Source: Bacterioplanoides sp965200585 (GTDB taxonomy: Bacteria > Pseudomonadota > Gammaproteobacteria > Pseudomonadales > Oceanobacteraceae). Taken from it: DNA of 64,000 nt. The stretch's first letter is position 1. Each line of letters starts with the position of its first letter. This document shows, in pieces, positions 7,866-16,775 of this stretch. Made by a program: the position numbers and the translations under genes. Where the stretch lies: NCBI RefSeq assembly GCF_965200585.1, contig NZ_OZ241361.1. One strand, 5' to 3'. The notes under the pieces are model-generated. The model saw only the letters and a program-made list of their open reading frames with translations. It was not told the origin of the DNA and ran no database searches.

Positions 7866-9290
7866 ATGTTTGAGAGCCTTACCGATCGCCTGGGCGGTGC
7901 GTTAAAAAGTATCACCGGCCAGGCCAAGTTAACTGAAGACAACATTAAAGGCACTATGCGCGAAGTGCGTATGGCGTTGTTAGAAGCCGATGTGGCGCTG
8001 CCGGTGGTGAAGGAATTCACCAATCAGGTTAAAGAGCGTGCGATTGGTGCTGACGTATTACAAAGCCTGAATCCGGGCCAGGCGTTTCTGAAGATTGTTC
8101 ATGACGAACTGCAGAGCGTTATGGGTTCTTCCAATGAGAGCCTGAATCTGGCGGCTCAGCCACCGGTTGTCGTGCTGATGGCTGGTTTGCAGGGTGCTGG
8201 TAAAACCACCACCGTCGGTAAACTGGCTAAATATCTGGCAGAGCGCGAAAAGAAAAAAGTGATGGTGGTGTCGGCAGACGTTTACCGTCCGGCGGCGATC
8301 AAACAGCTGGAAACTCTGGCTAATGAAGTCGGCGCGTTATTTCACCCGTCTTCGGTTGAAGAAAAGCCGATTGCCATTGCCAACGCTGCCATTGATGCCG
8401 CCAAACGGGCGCAGGCGGATGTACTGTTGGTCGATACCGCGGGTCGCTTAGCGGTTGACGAAGAAATGATGGCTGAAATTCAGCAGTTACACGCAGCCAT
8501 CACACCAACTGAAACCCTGTTTGTGGTTGATGCCATGACGGGTCAGGATGCGGCAAATACGGCCAAAGCCTTTAATGATGCGTTACCGCTGACCGGTGTG
8601 GTGCTGACTAAGGCTGATGGTGATGCCCGTGGTGGTGCGGCATTATCGGTACGTCAGATTACCGGCAAGCCGATCAAATTTATGGGCATGGGTGAAAAAA
8701 CCGATGCACTGGAGCCTTTCCATCCGGATCGTGTGGCGTCCCGTATTCTCGATATGGGTGACATCCTGACCCTGATCGAAGAAGCCGAACGTAAAATTGA
8801 TAAGAGCAAAGCCGATAAGCTGGCGAAGAAGATCCAGAAAGGCAAAGGCTTTGACCTGGAAGACTTCCTGGATCAGATTCAGCAGATGAAAAACATGGGT
8901 GGCCTCACCGGTATGCTGGATAAGTTACCGGGTATGGGCAACTTAGGTGGCATGACCAAACAAACCGATGCCGCCGAGAAGCAGTTTAAACAGATGGAAT
9001 CCATCATCTTCTCAATGACCCCGGATGAGCGCCGCTTCCCGGAAAAGATCAATGGTTCGCGTAAAAAGCGTATTGCTAATGGCTCCGGCACCCAGATTCA
9101 GGACATCAACCGCTTGCTGAAGCAGCACAAGCAAATGCAGAAGATGATGAAGAAAGTCACGGCCAAAGGTGGTATGCGTAAAATGATGCGTGCCATTGGT
9201 TCTATGGGTGGTCCTGGCGGAATGGGTGGCCCGGGTGGTATGGGCGGTGGCGGCATGCCGCCGGGTGGAATGCCGCCGATGATGCGCTAA
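7866..9290 (+). CDS. ffh: Signal recognition particle GTPase Ffh
   Basis: Protein subunit of the signal recognition particle; binds 4.5S RNA and signal sequences and docks ribosomes to FtsY. The protein is 474 residues from ATG at 7866 (MFESLTDRLG); a TTG six bases upstream would add only two residues. An N-domain is followed by the G-domain with GLQGAGKTTTVGKLA (P-loop), VDTAGR and TKADGDARGG. The Met-rich M-domain covers about 300-430 and ends in an unusually Gly/Met/Pro-rich tail of about 30 residues encoded by near-repeats of GGNGGNATGGGN. A hairpin terminator follows, so it is probably monocistronic. Confidence 0.97.
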   Translation: MFESLTDRLGGALKSITGQAKLTEDNIKGTMREVRMALLEADVALPVVKEFTNQVKERAIGADVLQSLNPGQAFLKIVHDELQSVMGSSNESLNLAAQPPVVVLMAGLQGAGKTTTVGKLAKYLAEREKKKVMVVSADVYRPAAIKQLETLANEVGALFHPSSVEEKPIAIANAAIDAAKRAQADVLLVDTAGRLAVDEEMMAEIQQLHAAITPTETLFVVDAMTGQDAANTAKAFNDALPLTGVVLTKADGDARGGAALSVRQITGKPIKFMGMGEKTDALEPFHPDRVASRILDMGDILTLIEEAERKIDKSKADKLAKKIQKGKGFDLEDFLDQIQQMKNMGGLTGMLDKLPGMGNLGGMTKQTDAAEKQFKQMESIIFSMTPDERRFPEKINGSRKKRIANGSGTQIQDINRLLKQHKQMQKMMKKVTAKGGMRKMMRAIGSMGGPGGMGGPGGMGGGGMPPGGMPPMMR

Positions 9291-9325
9291 ACGGCGAACT
9301 ATCTGAAAATATAATCTACTCTATA

Positions 9326-9356
9326 AAAAGGCCTGAAATAACAGGCCTTTTTATTC
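9326..9356 (+). terminator. Rho-independent terminator of ffh
   Basis: AAAAGGCCTG (9326-9335) pairs perfectly with CAGGCCTTTT (9342-9351) around a 6-base loop and runs into a T-rich tail. Confidence 0.85.
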
Positions 9357-9423
9357 TCTTGTGATATTTATTGTTGTGATTGTTAATTGTTGCTATTAAT
9401 TATTACTCGTTACCGACTGGCGT

Positions 9424-11223
9424 ATGAATAAAGGAGCCAGAAATTATATGGATGCAGCCACCCGACGCTTAACCGCCGCCATTCTTATTTATATGGTGGG
9501 TATTATTGCCGTAGCCTTTATCAGCTATATGCTGGAGCGGCAGCGTTATCTGGAAGATATTGACGCCCGTTTGTATGCCGCTGCCAGTAATCTGCCCGGT
9601 TTGTTGCCAGAAGATTTTCACGATATTGCCCGCACTGCCGATGCTATTTCGCCGGAGCAGGATCGTGAAAATTTAGAGCTATTGACCCGTCACGCCAAAA
9701 CCGCCGACATGACCTATATCTACAGCTATGTGATGGTCGACGGTGAAATCTACTTCACCACCTGCAATTACACCGAAGATGATATTAAAAACGATCAGGT
9801 AGTCACCTACTGGACCGATTATCCGGAAGGCGCGCAAAAATACTACGACGCAATGTACGCCACCGAGCCGGTATATGTGACTGCCGGTGACCGCTGGGGG
9901 TTGTTCCGTACGATTTTACTGCCGTTGAAATCGCCGGGTGGTTTGCCGTATGTCGCGGCGGCTGATATGGACATTACGGTGATTGAGCAGGCTCTGATTG
10001 ATGACATGTTGTACGTGTTTGGTTTCAGTCTGTTGCTGGCTTTTATTGTCGCGCCATTGATCTGGGCGTACCACAAAACCCACTCAGAAATGAACACCGA
10101 GTTGCGCGGCCTGAACCGTCAGCTTCAGGATGATATTCATCAGGCAAAAATTCTCGAGAAAGAACTGAAACAAGCGACTCAGATTGCTGAAGACGCGAGC
10201 AAGGTTAAGAGCCAGTTCTTATCCAATATGAGCCATGAATTACGTACTCCGATCAACGGCATTCTGGGGGTGAATCAGCTGTTGCTGGATACCCGCCTGG
10301 ACGATGAACAGCGTGAGTTTACCGAGCTGTCCGCGCACAGTGCTCAGATTCTGCTGGATACCGTTAATCAGATTCTGGATACCGCGGCGATTGAAGCCAA
10401 TGGGCTGGTATTGCGTCCGGAAGTGGTCGACAGTCAGCGTTTCTTTAATGATCTGAGTAAAATGTTCAGTGCTCAGGTTGCCGCTAAAAAGCTCGATCTG
10501 GTGGTGCATTTAGGGAACGATCTGCCGGCTCAGCTGGAATTTGATGCGGTACGCCTGCGTCAGGTGTTTATTAACCTGATTGCAAACGCCTTAAAGTTTA
10601 CCTCAGAAGGCGGCGTTTCCATTTGTGTGCATTGGCTGGACGGGGTGCTCAGTGCGGAAGTGCGTGACACCGGTATTGGCATTCCTGAAGATGCACAGCA
10701 GTCGGTGTTTGAAATTTTCCATCAGATTGATAACTCACACTCACGCCAGCATGCGGGTAATGGTCTGGGTCTTTCGATTGCGCAGAAGATCTGCGAGTTG
10801 ATGCAGGGCAGTTTGCGGCTGGAACAATCGAGCGCAGACGGCTCTTTATTCTCGTTTACCGTACAAACCCCGTCGGTGACCCGTGAGCGGATTCAGTCAT
10901 TATCCGTTGCCAGAACATCATCGGTGTTGTGTGTTACCCAATCGGCTTTGTTAAGTGGTTGGCTGGATAAAGAATCTCAGGAAACCATCCATATCCTGCC
11001 ATCGACCGAGCAAATCTCGCTGGAAGGCATGACGCACTTGTTGGTGGATAACAGTCTGGGTGATGTCGACTGGGCTTCCCTGGTCAGCCGTTGTCAGCAG
11101 GCATCGGTCAAACTGATTGCGCTGATGTATGCCGGTGAGCACCTGGATCAGGAGATCGAAGCTCAGGTTCAGTTGATGCGTAAGCCATTAACCCGCAAGC
11201 AACTGAGTCAGATGATTCAATAG
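9424..11223 (+). CDS. Membrane sensor histidine kinase with degenerate C-terminal receiver-like region
   Basis: A 599-residue sensor kinase. A membrane helix at about 17-37 and another at 197-218 flank a periplasmic sensing domain of about 160 residues (Cache-like; MTYIYSYVMVDGEIYFT). A coiled linker precedes the HisKA domain with phosphoacceptor His271 in SHELRTP, then the ATPase domain with an N box (FINLIANALKFT), DTGIGIP, and GNGLGLSIA. The last ~100 residues resemble a receiver domain by position, ending in KPLTRKQL, but no phosphoacceptor aspartate context is evident, so this may be a pseudo-receiver. No response regulator gene is adjacent, making it an orphan kinase. Ligand unknown. 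Confidence 0.85.
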   Translation: MNKGARNYMDAATRRLTAAILIYMVGIIAVAFISYMLERQRYLEDIDARLYAAASNLPGLLPEDFHDIARTADAISPEQDRENLELLTRHAKTADMTYIYSYVMVDGEIYFTTCNYTEDDIKNDQVVTYWTDYPEGAQKYYDAMYATEPVYVTAGDRWGLFRTILLPLKSPGGLPYVAAADMDITVIEQALIDDMLYVFGFSLLLAFIVAPLIWAYHKTHSEMNTELRGLNRQLQDDIHQAKILEKELKQATQIAEDASKVKSQFLSNMSHELRTPINGILGVNQLLLDTRLDDEQREFTELSAHSAQILLDTVNQILDTAAIEANGLVLRPEVVDSQRFFNDLSKMFSAQVAAKKLDLVVHLGNDLPAQLEFDAVRLRQVFINLIANALKFTSEGGVSICVHWLDGVLSAEVRDTGIGIPEDAQQSVFEIFHQIDNSHSRQHAGNGLGLSIAQKICELMQGSLRLEQSSADGSLFSFTVQTPSVTRERIQSLSVARTSSVLCVTQSALLSGWLDKESQETIHILPSTEQISLEGMTHLLVDNSLGDVDWASLVSRCQQASVKLIALMYAGEHLDQEIEAQVQLMRKPLTRKQLSQMIQ

Positions 11224-11403
11224 CTGTACTTCTATCTAGCCGTACTTTTCCAGCTCTCTTTGCTCTTTTGGCCTGATCTGTGTCGCGGTCATCATGGATT
11301 TGATACCGAGACTGATCAGGCGTTGATTTATCGCAAGACTTCTCAAAAACAGCCTTCCTACACTGGTTTGCTTAAATAGCTAGTGCCTGCAGGACGGTGA
11401 ATC

Positions 11404-13842
11404 ATGAGCCTCAACTTACATTATATGCAGCAGCGGGAACGCTTTCAGGAACCGGAGATTGAAGCTCAGGCACGTCAGCATCGCGAGTTCGATGCTGATT
11501 TTGCCCACTGGGCCGAGGGGTGTGGTGTGATTGAGCATCAGCCTGCAACACAACTACAGGTTTATGAATTAGCCACGGCTTTGCAGGAAGCCGGTGTGAT
11601 TGCTGATAAAGCCGAGTGTTATCAAAAATTAACGGCGTTGGATGTATTAACCAATCAGGCGATGTGGCTGGTGATTCATATGACCTATGCCAAGCACGTG
11701 TTTCTGGATGGTCGTGACTTATCCCCCCTCGATTTCAAACGTGATCCGCAGGGCCATACTGGCGGATCACTCAATATGGTGCCGGCCTACGCGGCTTATA
11801 TGACCCTCAACAGTCTGACGGGCATTCATCGCGACTGGCTGATGGGGCAGGGACATTGTGTTGCTGCCATTGATGCGCTGCAATTATTAAGTGGCACCGC
11901 TCTGGCGGAGCGTCAGCGAGAATACCCGCTAACCGATGACGGGCTGAGTCATTTTGTTCAGGATTTTTATAATTATCGGGTACGCCCGGACGGCAAACCC
12001 CTGTCGCCGTTAGGTTCTCACGTTAATCCGAATACCGCCGGAGCCAAAATTGAAGGCGGTTATTTAGGTTTTGCCGGTTTGCAATACGTGCATATGCCAC
12101 AAAAAGACGAGCGGCTGGTGGCATTTTTAAGCGACGGTGCGTTTGAAGAACAACGAGGCAGTGACTGGGCGGCACGCTGGTGGCGTGCCAGTGACTCAGG
12201 CTTAGTTAGCCCGATTATGATTGCCAACGGTCGCCGTATTGATCAGCGCACAACCGTTGCTCAGCAGGGCGGTAGCGACTGGTTTATTGATCACTTAAAA
12301 CATCAGGGCTTTGCCCCATTTGTGATTGATGGCCGTGATCCGGCGGCGTTTGTCTGTGCTATTTATTTTATGGAACAGCATTTACAGCATGCCGGAGAAG
12401 CGGTTGAAAACGGTCAGGCCAGCTATCCCGTTCCGCTGCCGTATTGCATTGCCGAAACCGTAAAAGGTTTTGGCTTCCCCGGGGCCGGAACCAATGCCGC
12501 TCATGGTTTACCGCTGGGCAGTAATCCTCGTCGTGATGCTGATGCCCTAGCGTTTTTCCATCGCGGTATTAAAGACCTGCATCAGCCTGAAGCTGACTGG
12601 AAGCAGGCGGCTCAGCTGCTGACTCAGCCGACACCACCAGTGCCACCAATAGCCGTAACCGTGAATCGTCAGGAACCTCAATGGCTGAGTGATGCCATTG
12701 CGCCAATGGCAGCGATTGATCGGTATTTTGTGAATCTGGTCGAGATTAATGATCAGCTGCGGGTACGGGTGGGTAACCCGGATGAGTTGCGCTCCAACCG
12801 CATGAATCAAACGCTGGATTTATTACAGCACCGGGTAACCGACCCGGAAGACGGCGTTGCTGAAGATATTCATGGCCGGGTGATTACCGCACTGAATGAA
12901 GAAGCGATTGTCAGTGCTTGTTTGGCCAATCAGGCCGGGCTTAATCTGGTGGTGTCGTATGAAGCCTTTGCCACCAAAATGCTGGGAGCTCTGCGTCAGG
13001 CGATTATTTTCTCCCGTCATCAGAAAGAGGTGGGAGAACCAGCACCCTGGTTAGGCTTACCGATTATTTCCACCTCCCATGTCTGGGAAAACGGTAAAAA
13101 TGAACAAAGCCATCAGGATCCCAGTCTGGCCGAAGCCCTGATGGGCGAAATGGCCGATATGTCACGGGTGGTTTTCCCGGCCGATGGCAACAGTGCCATG
13201 GCCTGCTTAAAAGCCTGTTACGGTGATCTGGGGGTGATCTGGAATCTGGTGATCCCCAAGTCAGTGATGCCGATGGTGCTGGATGCCCGTCAGTCAGAAG
13301 CCTTGGTTCAGGACGGTGCGGTGTGCGTGCGTGGTCATTGTGGTTCTGAGCTGCAGCTCGTGGCTTGTGGTGCCCATCAGTTGCAACAGGCGTTAAAAGC
13401 CAGTGATCGGTTAAAGCAAAAAGGTGTGGCGCACTCATTAATTTACTTGCTGGAGCCGGGGCGCTTTCGGGTGCCACGTGATGGCTATGAAGCTGAGCGA
13501 CAGGCTTCCGACTCGGTAATGGCTGCTCTGTTTCCGGCCACCGTGAAGCAACGGGTCTTTCTGACCCATACCCGGCCGGAAATTCTGTTAGCCCATACCC
13601 GACTGCTGGACCTGGGGCCAAAAAATACCCTGGCTTTGGGGTATGTGAATCAGGGTGGCACTTTGGATGCCGAGGGGCTGTTATTTGCCAATCGGTGTAC
13701 CTGGGCGGATGCATTAGCCGCGCTGGCGCGGTTAGCTGATATCGAACCAACCGAGTGGTTAACTGCCGAGGAATGGGCAGCGATTCAGGGGCAGGGCGAT
13801 CCGTATGATGTAATTAAACATCCTTATCCGCCGGAGGGCTGA
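11404..13842 (+). CDS. Phosphoketolase family protein (divergent xylulose-5-P/fructose-6-P phosphoketolase)
   Basis: An 812-residue thiamine-diphosphate enzyme of phosphoketolase length and domain order. Phosphoketolases cleave xylulose-5-P or fructose-6-P with phosphate to acetyl-P plus an aldose phosphate. Recognisable blocks are GHTGGSLNMVPAYAAYM (about 118-134), WLMGQGHCVAAIDAL, and HVNPNTAGAKIEGGYLGFAG. The usual EGGELGY block reads EGGYLGF, and the ThDP-binding GDG motif reads SDGAFEEQ followed by MIANGRRID, so this belongs to a divergent branch and its substrate is less certain. No acetate kinase or phosphotransacetylase gene is adjacent. ATG at 11404 is taken as the start. Confidence 0.8.
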   Translation: MSLNLHYMQQRERFQEPEIEAQARQHREFDADFAHWAEGCGVIEHQPATQLQVYELATALQEAGVIADKAECYQKLTALDVLTNQAMWLVIHMTYAKHVFLDGRDLSPLDFKRDPQGHTGGSLNMVPAYAAYMTLNSLTGIHRDWLMGQGHCVAAIDALQLLSGTALAERQREYPLTDDGLSHFVQDFYNYRVRPDGKPLSPLGSHVNPNTAGAKIEGGYLGFAGLQYVHMPQKDERLVAFLSDGAFEEQRGSDWAARWWRASDSGLVSPIMIANGRRIDQRTTVAQQGGSDWFIDHLKHQGFAPFVIDGRDPAAFVCAIYFMEQHLQHAGEAVENGQASYPVPLPYCIAETVKGFGFPGAGTNAAHGLPLGSNPRRDADALAFFHRGIKDLHQPEADWKQAAQLLTQPTPPVPPIAVTVNRQEPQWLSDAIAPMAAIDRYFVNLVEINDQLRVRVGNPDELRSNRMNQTLDLLQHRVTDPEDGVAEDIHGRVITALNEEAIVSACLANQAGLNLVVSYEAFATKMLGALRQAIIFSRHQKEVGEPAPWLGLPIISTSHVWENGKNEQSHQDPSLAEALMGEMADMSRVVFPADGNSAMACLKACYGDLGVIWNLVIPKSVMPMVLDARQSEALVQDGAVCVRGHCGSELQLVACGAHQLQQALKASDRLKQKGVAHSLIYLLEPGRFRVPRDGYEAERQASDSVMAALFPATVKQRVFLTHTRPEILLAHTRLLDLGPKNTLALGYVNQGGTLDAEGLLFANRCTWADALAALARLADIEPTEWLTAEEWAAIQGQGDPYDVIKHPYPPEG

Positions 13843-13864
13843 GCTTACAAACAGAAAAGGCCGT

Positions 13865-13912
13865 TCTGGTTCCCACGCTCTGCATGGGAGCCAGACATAC
13901 AGTTTTTTATTT
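13865..13912 (+). terminator. Palindrome downstream of the phosphoketolase gene
   Basis: TCTGGTTCCCA (13865-13875) pairs with TGGGAGCCAGA (13885-13895) with one G-T wobble around a 9-base loop, and a run of six T follows at 13903. The core GGTTCCCACGCTCTGC resembles a palindrome widely dispersed in many bacterial genomes, so it may be a REP-like element serving as a terminator. Confidence 0.55.
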
Positions 13913-13921
13913 CTGGGTCGG

Positions 13922-14656
13922 TTATTTAACCGCAATTCCCACCGGCAGTTGCTCGAACCAATCCAGAAACTCACCCACATGCGGTGGTTTAAATAACCGA
14001 CCATGTTGTGGCGCCATAATATCAATATCCAGATGACGAGCACGGCGAACCCAATCCAGCTTGGCATCATCCGACGGCATCCAGCGTTGATGGAACTTCT
14101 GCATTTTCTGGCCATGGGTGATCATATTATCCACCCAGAGTGGCGCATCGGTTGGCTCCATCGCTGCACCCACATCACCACTCATTAAGATTTTGGCTTT
14201 AGGGTCATAAACGTGGAAGTTACCGGAGGAGTGCAGGTAATGAGCGGGGATAAATTGCAGCTGAATTTTATTCAGTGTCAGCGTCAGGCCTTCATCCGGA
14301 ATGGCGCAATACTCAATACGCTCCATCCCAAAGTGGCGGATAAAACTTTCCCACAACCACGGCGAATACAACTTAGCGTTGGGCAGCGCCTGATCCCACA
14401 AGCCTAATGACGAAATAATATCCGGGTCCTGGTGCGAGGCGAATAAATGAGTAATCTGCTCGGCCGGAACAAACTTTAAAACCGCCGATAACATAGGCGC
14501 AAACAGCTCAATACCACCTGGATCCAGCAATATCGCCTGATTGCCGCTCTGAATCATATATTGGTTGGTGTCGATAATGCCTTCAGATTTGTCCGGGTCG
14601 CGGCCAAACATAATCCAGCGATGATCGCCGTCTTCATAAATGGTGGTAGCTAACAT
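13922..14656 (-). CDS. MBL-fold oxygen-binding diiron (ODP-type) protein
   Basis: A 244-residue stand-alone metallo-beta-lactamase-fold protein. The metal-site segments fit the ODP/flavodiiron domain: LFASHQDPDII at about 70-80, then HSSGNFHVYDPKAKILMSGDVG at about 147-168, and APQHGR near 226, supplying His and acidic ligands for a diiron centre. The HxDPD form in place of HxExDH is characteristic of ODP sensor-type domains rather than hydrolases. No flavodoxin domain is fused. The next gene in the same direction begins 28 bases upstream, so the two are probably co-transcribed; oxygen or redox sensing coupled to that helical protein is an inference. Confidence 0.75.
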   Translation of the reverse strand: MLATTIYEDGDHRWIMFGRDPDKSEGIIDTNQYMIQSGNQAILLDPGGIELFAPMLSAVLKFVPAEQITHLFASHQDPDIISSLGLWDQALPNAKLYSPWLWESFIRHFGMERIEYCAIPDEGLTLTLNKIQLQFIPAHYLHSSGNFHVYDPKAKILMSGDVGAAMEPTDAPLWVDNMITHGQKMQKFHQRWMPSDDAKLDWVRRARHLDIDIMAPQHGRLFKPPHVGEFLDWFEQLPVGIAVK

Positions 14657-14684
14657 GGTTGTTCTTTCCTGTTTTTTATCCGTA

Positions 14685-15269
14685 TCAGCGCTGGCTCAGC
14701 AGACTACGGGCTTTGCTGAGGTGAGTGCGGATTTTATCGGCAGTATCAGTAATATTATTGGCAATGACTTCTAACTGGCCGCGAAACTCGTCGGCAGATG
14801 AGGCTTCCACTTTGCTGGAGGTGGCAATTAAATTGGCCGTGCGGATATGCTTGTCGCCTTCTTCCAACTGTTCTTCCAGTTCGCGCAACCCGCGCTGTAA
14901 TGAACCGGAGAGTTGTTCGCGTTGCTGGAAGCACTGGCTCATGGCGTCATTGAGCGATGCCTGATGAGCGTTATGCTGTTGTGCAATCCACTCAAATTTA
15001 TCCGCCGCCATGGTGGCTCGCCATAAATTCACCGCTTCCTGAGATAATTTCTCAGAAACGCCATTGATGTAGTGCGACTGGCGAATAATATCGCTGGCTA
15101 ATTCATCAATAAAATGGGTAATGGCTTTAAAGCCCACGGTTTTTGATCCGGCGCGTACTGCCAGTGCGCGGGCATTTTTAGCCGTCAGTGCCAGACCTTT
15201 GGCTTCCAGCATGGCCTGATGTAATTCTGCTGCAATGCTGGCAGCTGTCACAAAAATAGGCGTGCTCAT
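14685..15269 (-). CDS. Small methyl-accepting-chemotaxis-like helical protein
   Basis: A 194-residue soluble, all-helical protein without membrane segments. The part AAELHQAMLEAKGLALTAKN and ARALAVRAGSKTVGFKAITHFIDELA resembles the signalling hairpin of chemotaxis receptors, and the C-terminal half (VIANNITDTADKIRTHLSKA) continues as coiled coil. ATG at 15269 is chosen over a TTG six codons upstream. Its pairing with the downstream ODP-type diiron gene suggests a soluble sensor/signalling module in which the sensory domain is a separate polypeptide, but this is inference. It may interact with chemoreceptor arrays or act independently. Confidence 0.6.
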   Translation of the reverse strand: MSTPIFVTAASIAAELHQAMLEAKGLALTAKNARALAVRAGSKTVGFKAITHFIDELASDIIRQSHYINGVSEKLSQEAVNLWRATMAADKFEWIAQQHNAHQASLNDAMSQCFQQREQLSGSLQRGLRELEEQLEEGDKHIRTANLIATSSKVEASSADEFRGQLEVIANNITDTADKIRTHLSKARSLLSQR

Positions 15270-15366
15270 TGGTGATTCTCGTTTCAAACTTATCTGCAGT
15301 ATAGAAGTCTTTTATCGGCCTGCCGGGCGAAATCATAAGCTGTTATTTTTTGCGCCCCATGGCAGA

Positions 15367-16596
15367 TCAGCGATTAACCGGTAATTCACTGCCTGCGGCA
15401 TTGCTTCTTAGCCAGCCACGCACCCGGCGTTTGACTTGCTGATGTTGGTCGCTGCTCAGGTCGGTGGCAGAAATCTGCAACTGGCGATAATCATCACGCT
15501 GGCGGTGGCGCATCATGCCGGCCCGGCGCTTGGCATCTTCGGGTTGAGTTTGGCTATAGTCTGTTACCAGATCCAGAATCGGAATTTCCAGCTGGGTCAG
15601 TTGCTCTTCCAGATAGAGCTGGTCGTGTGGGCTTTGCAAAGCGTCAATCAGGATCAGGGTAAAGGCTTCGATGGACTCTTCTGCATCGGCTTCGCGCGAC
15701 TGCTGTTGGTTTAACAGATAGTTAACCGCCCAGGAGGCGCTGCTGCCATTGGCGATGACCACCAGATTTAACTGTCCCCGGCTTCTCAGATAATCCATCG
15801 AGGTAGTAACCCGGTTGCGCATTTGCTGCTGATAACGCATCGAGTCTGAGGTTTCAAAAATTGCCTGAGGTTCAGCTGCTGCTGTTGTGTTGTCTGCCAC
15901 TGGCGGTAAGCCATTCAGACGAGGCAACTCGGGCTCGTTATTCGGATCGGAAACCGTATTTTCAGACTCTGGCGGTTCAGGTTGGCCGCTGGCATTGCCG
16001 CTTGCGCTGTCTGGGTCATCTGTTGTGCTGGTTTCCTCGTTGTTATCTTCTTCGCTGGCTGCATCTGCAGCATCGGATTCCTGAGTGTTTTCCTGCTCTG
16101 ATTCATTGGGCTCGGATTCACTGGATTCTGACGAGGCTGGCGCGTCATAACTCGGACGTTCTGGCAAGGGTGCAACCGGTTGTGACGGTAATTCGATGGC
16201 CAGCGTTGCCCAGCCATAGTCCGGTAAATATTGGCGTAGCGGGCCAACAATCGTAGGCCATTGGGCATGTTGCTGATTGTCATGTAACAGAAGAATGCCA
16301 CCTTGGGGGCGGCCCATGGTTTCCTGCAAAAATAAGCCGTGGAAAGACTCGTCATCACTCACCAGCTCAACCACTTCCCGCTGACGCTGGTATAAGCTCA
16401 GGTGATCAATAATGGATTGATGGCGTTTGTGATCGGTTTGTGGCGAAACACGCTCCAGCACCTCAATCTTTTCCTCGACCTTTTCTTCAATAGCGGCTGC
16501 TTCTGACTGCTCATCTTCGCCATAGGCCGTTGCCGATAGCAGTAAGGCCCAAGAAAGCAAAAAACAGGGAAGTAAAAAACGCGTGGCGAAAATCAT
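15367..16596 (-). CDS. DUF3530 family exported protein (alpha/beta-hydrolase-like)
   Basis: A 409-residue protein with a signal peptide (FLLPCFLLSWALLLSATAYG) starting from ATG 16596. After the leader, a GGILLLHDNQQHAQWP segment and a later LNLVVIANGSSASWAVNYLL segment match the fold of an alpha/beta hydrolase; the second contains a candidate G-x-S-x-S nucleophile context. Between them lies an acidic Ser/Glu/Asp/Asn-rich spacer of about 80 residues, probably disordered. Catalysis is unproven for this family. It is divergent from rpe. Confidence 0.75.
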   Translation of the reverse strand: MIFATRFLLPCFLLSWALLLSATAYGEDEQSEAAAIEEKVEEKIEVLERVSPQTDHKRHQSIIDHLSLYQRQREVVELVSDDESFHGLFLQETMGRPQGGILLLHDNQQHAQWPTIVGPLRQYLPDYGWATLAIELPSQPVAPLPERPSYDAPASSESSESEPNESEQENTQESDAADAASEEDNNEETSTTDDPDSASGNASGQPEPPESENTVSDPNNEPELPRLNGLPPVADNTTAAAEPQAIFETSDSMRYQQQMRNRVTTSMDYLRSRGQLNLVVIANGSSASWAVNYLLNQQQSREADAEESIEAFTLILIDALQSPHDQLYLEEQLTQLEIPILDLVTDYSQTQPEDAKRRAGMMRHRQRDDYRQLQISATDLSSDQHQQVKRRVRGWLRSNAAGSELPVNR

Positions 16597-16775
16597 GACA
16601 AGGTGTCCGGGCAAAAGTTAGGCGGCTCTGAATTATTCGAGCTGCCTCAAGTGTAGTTGTGGTTTGGCATAAGGAAAAAGCAAGTTCCGTTCCCGGCACC
16701 GGGTTTGATAATGCTACAATAGCCGCCGGTGTTATCCGCCGCCCCAAATTAGCCTGATGAACCAACGGTAAACCC

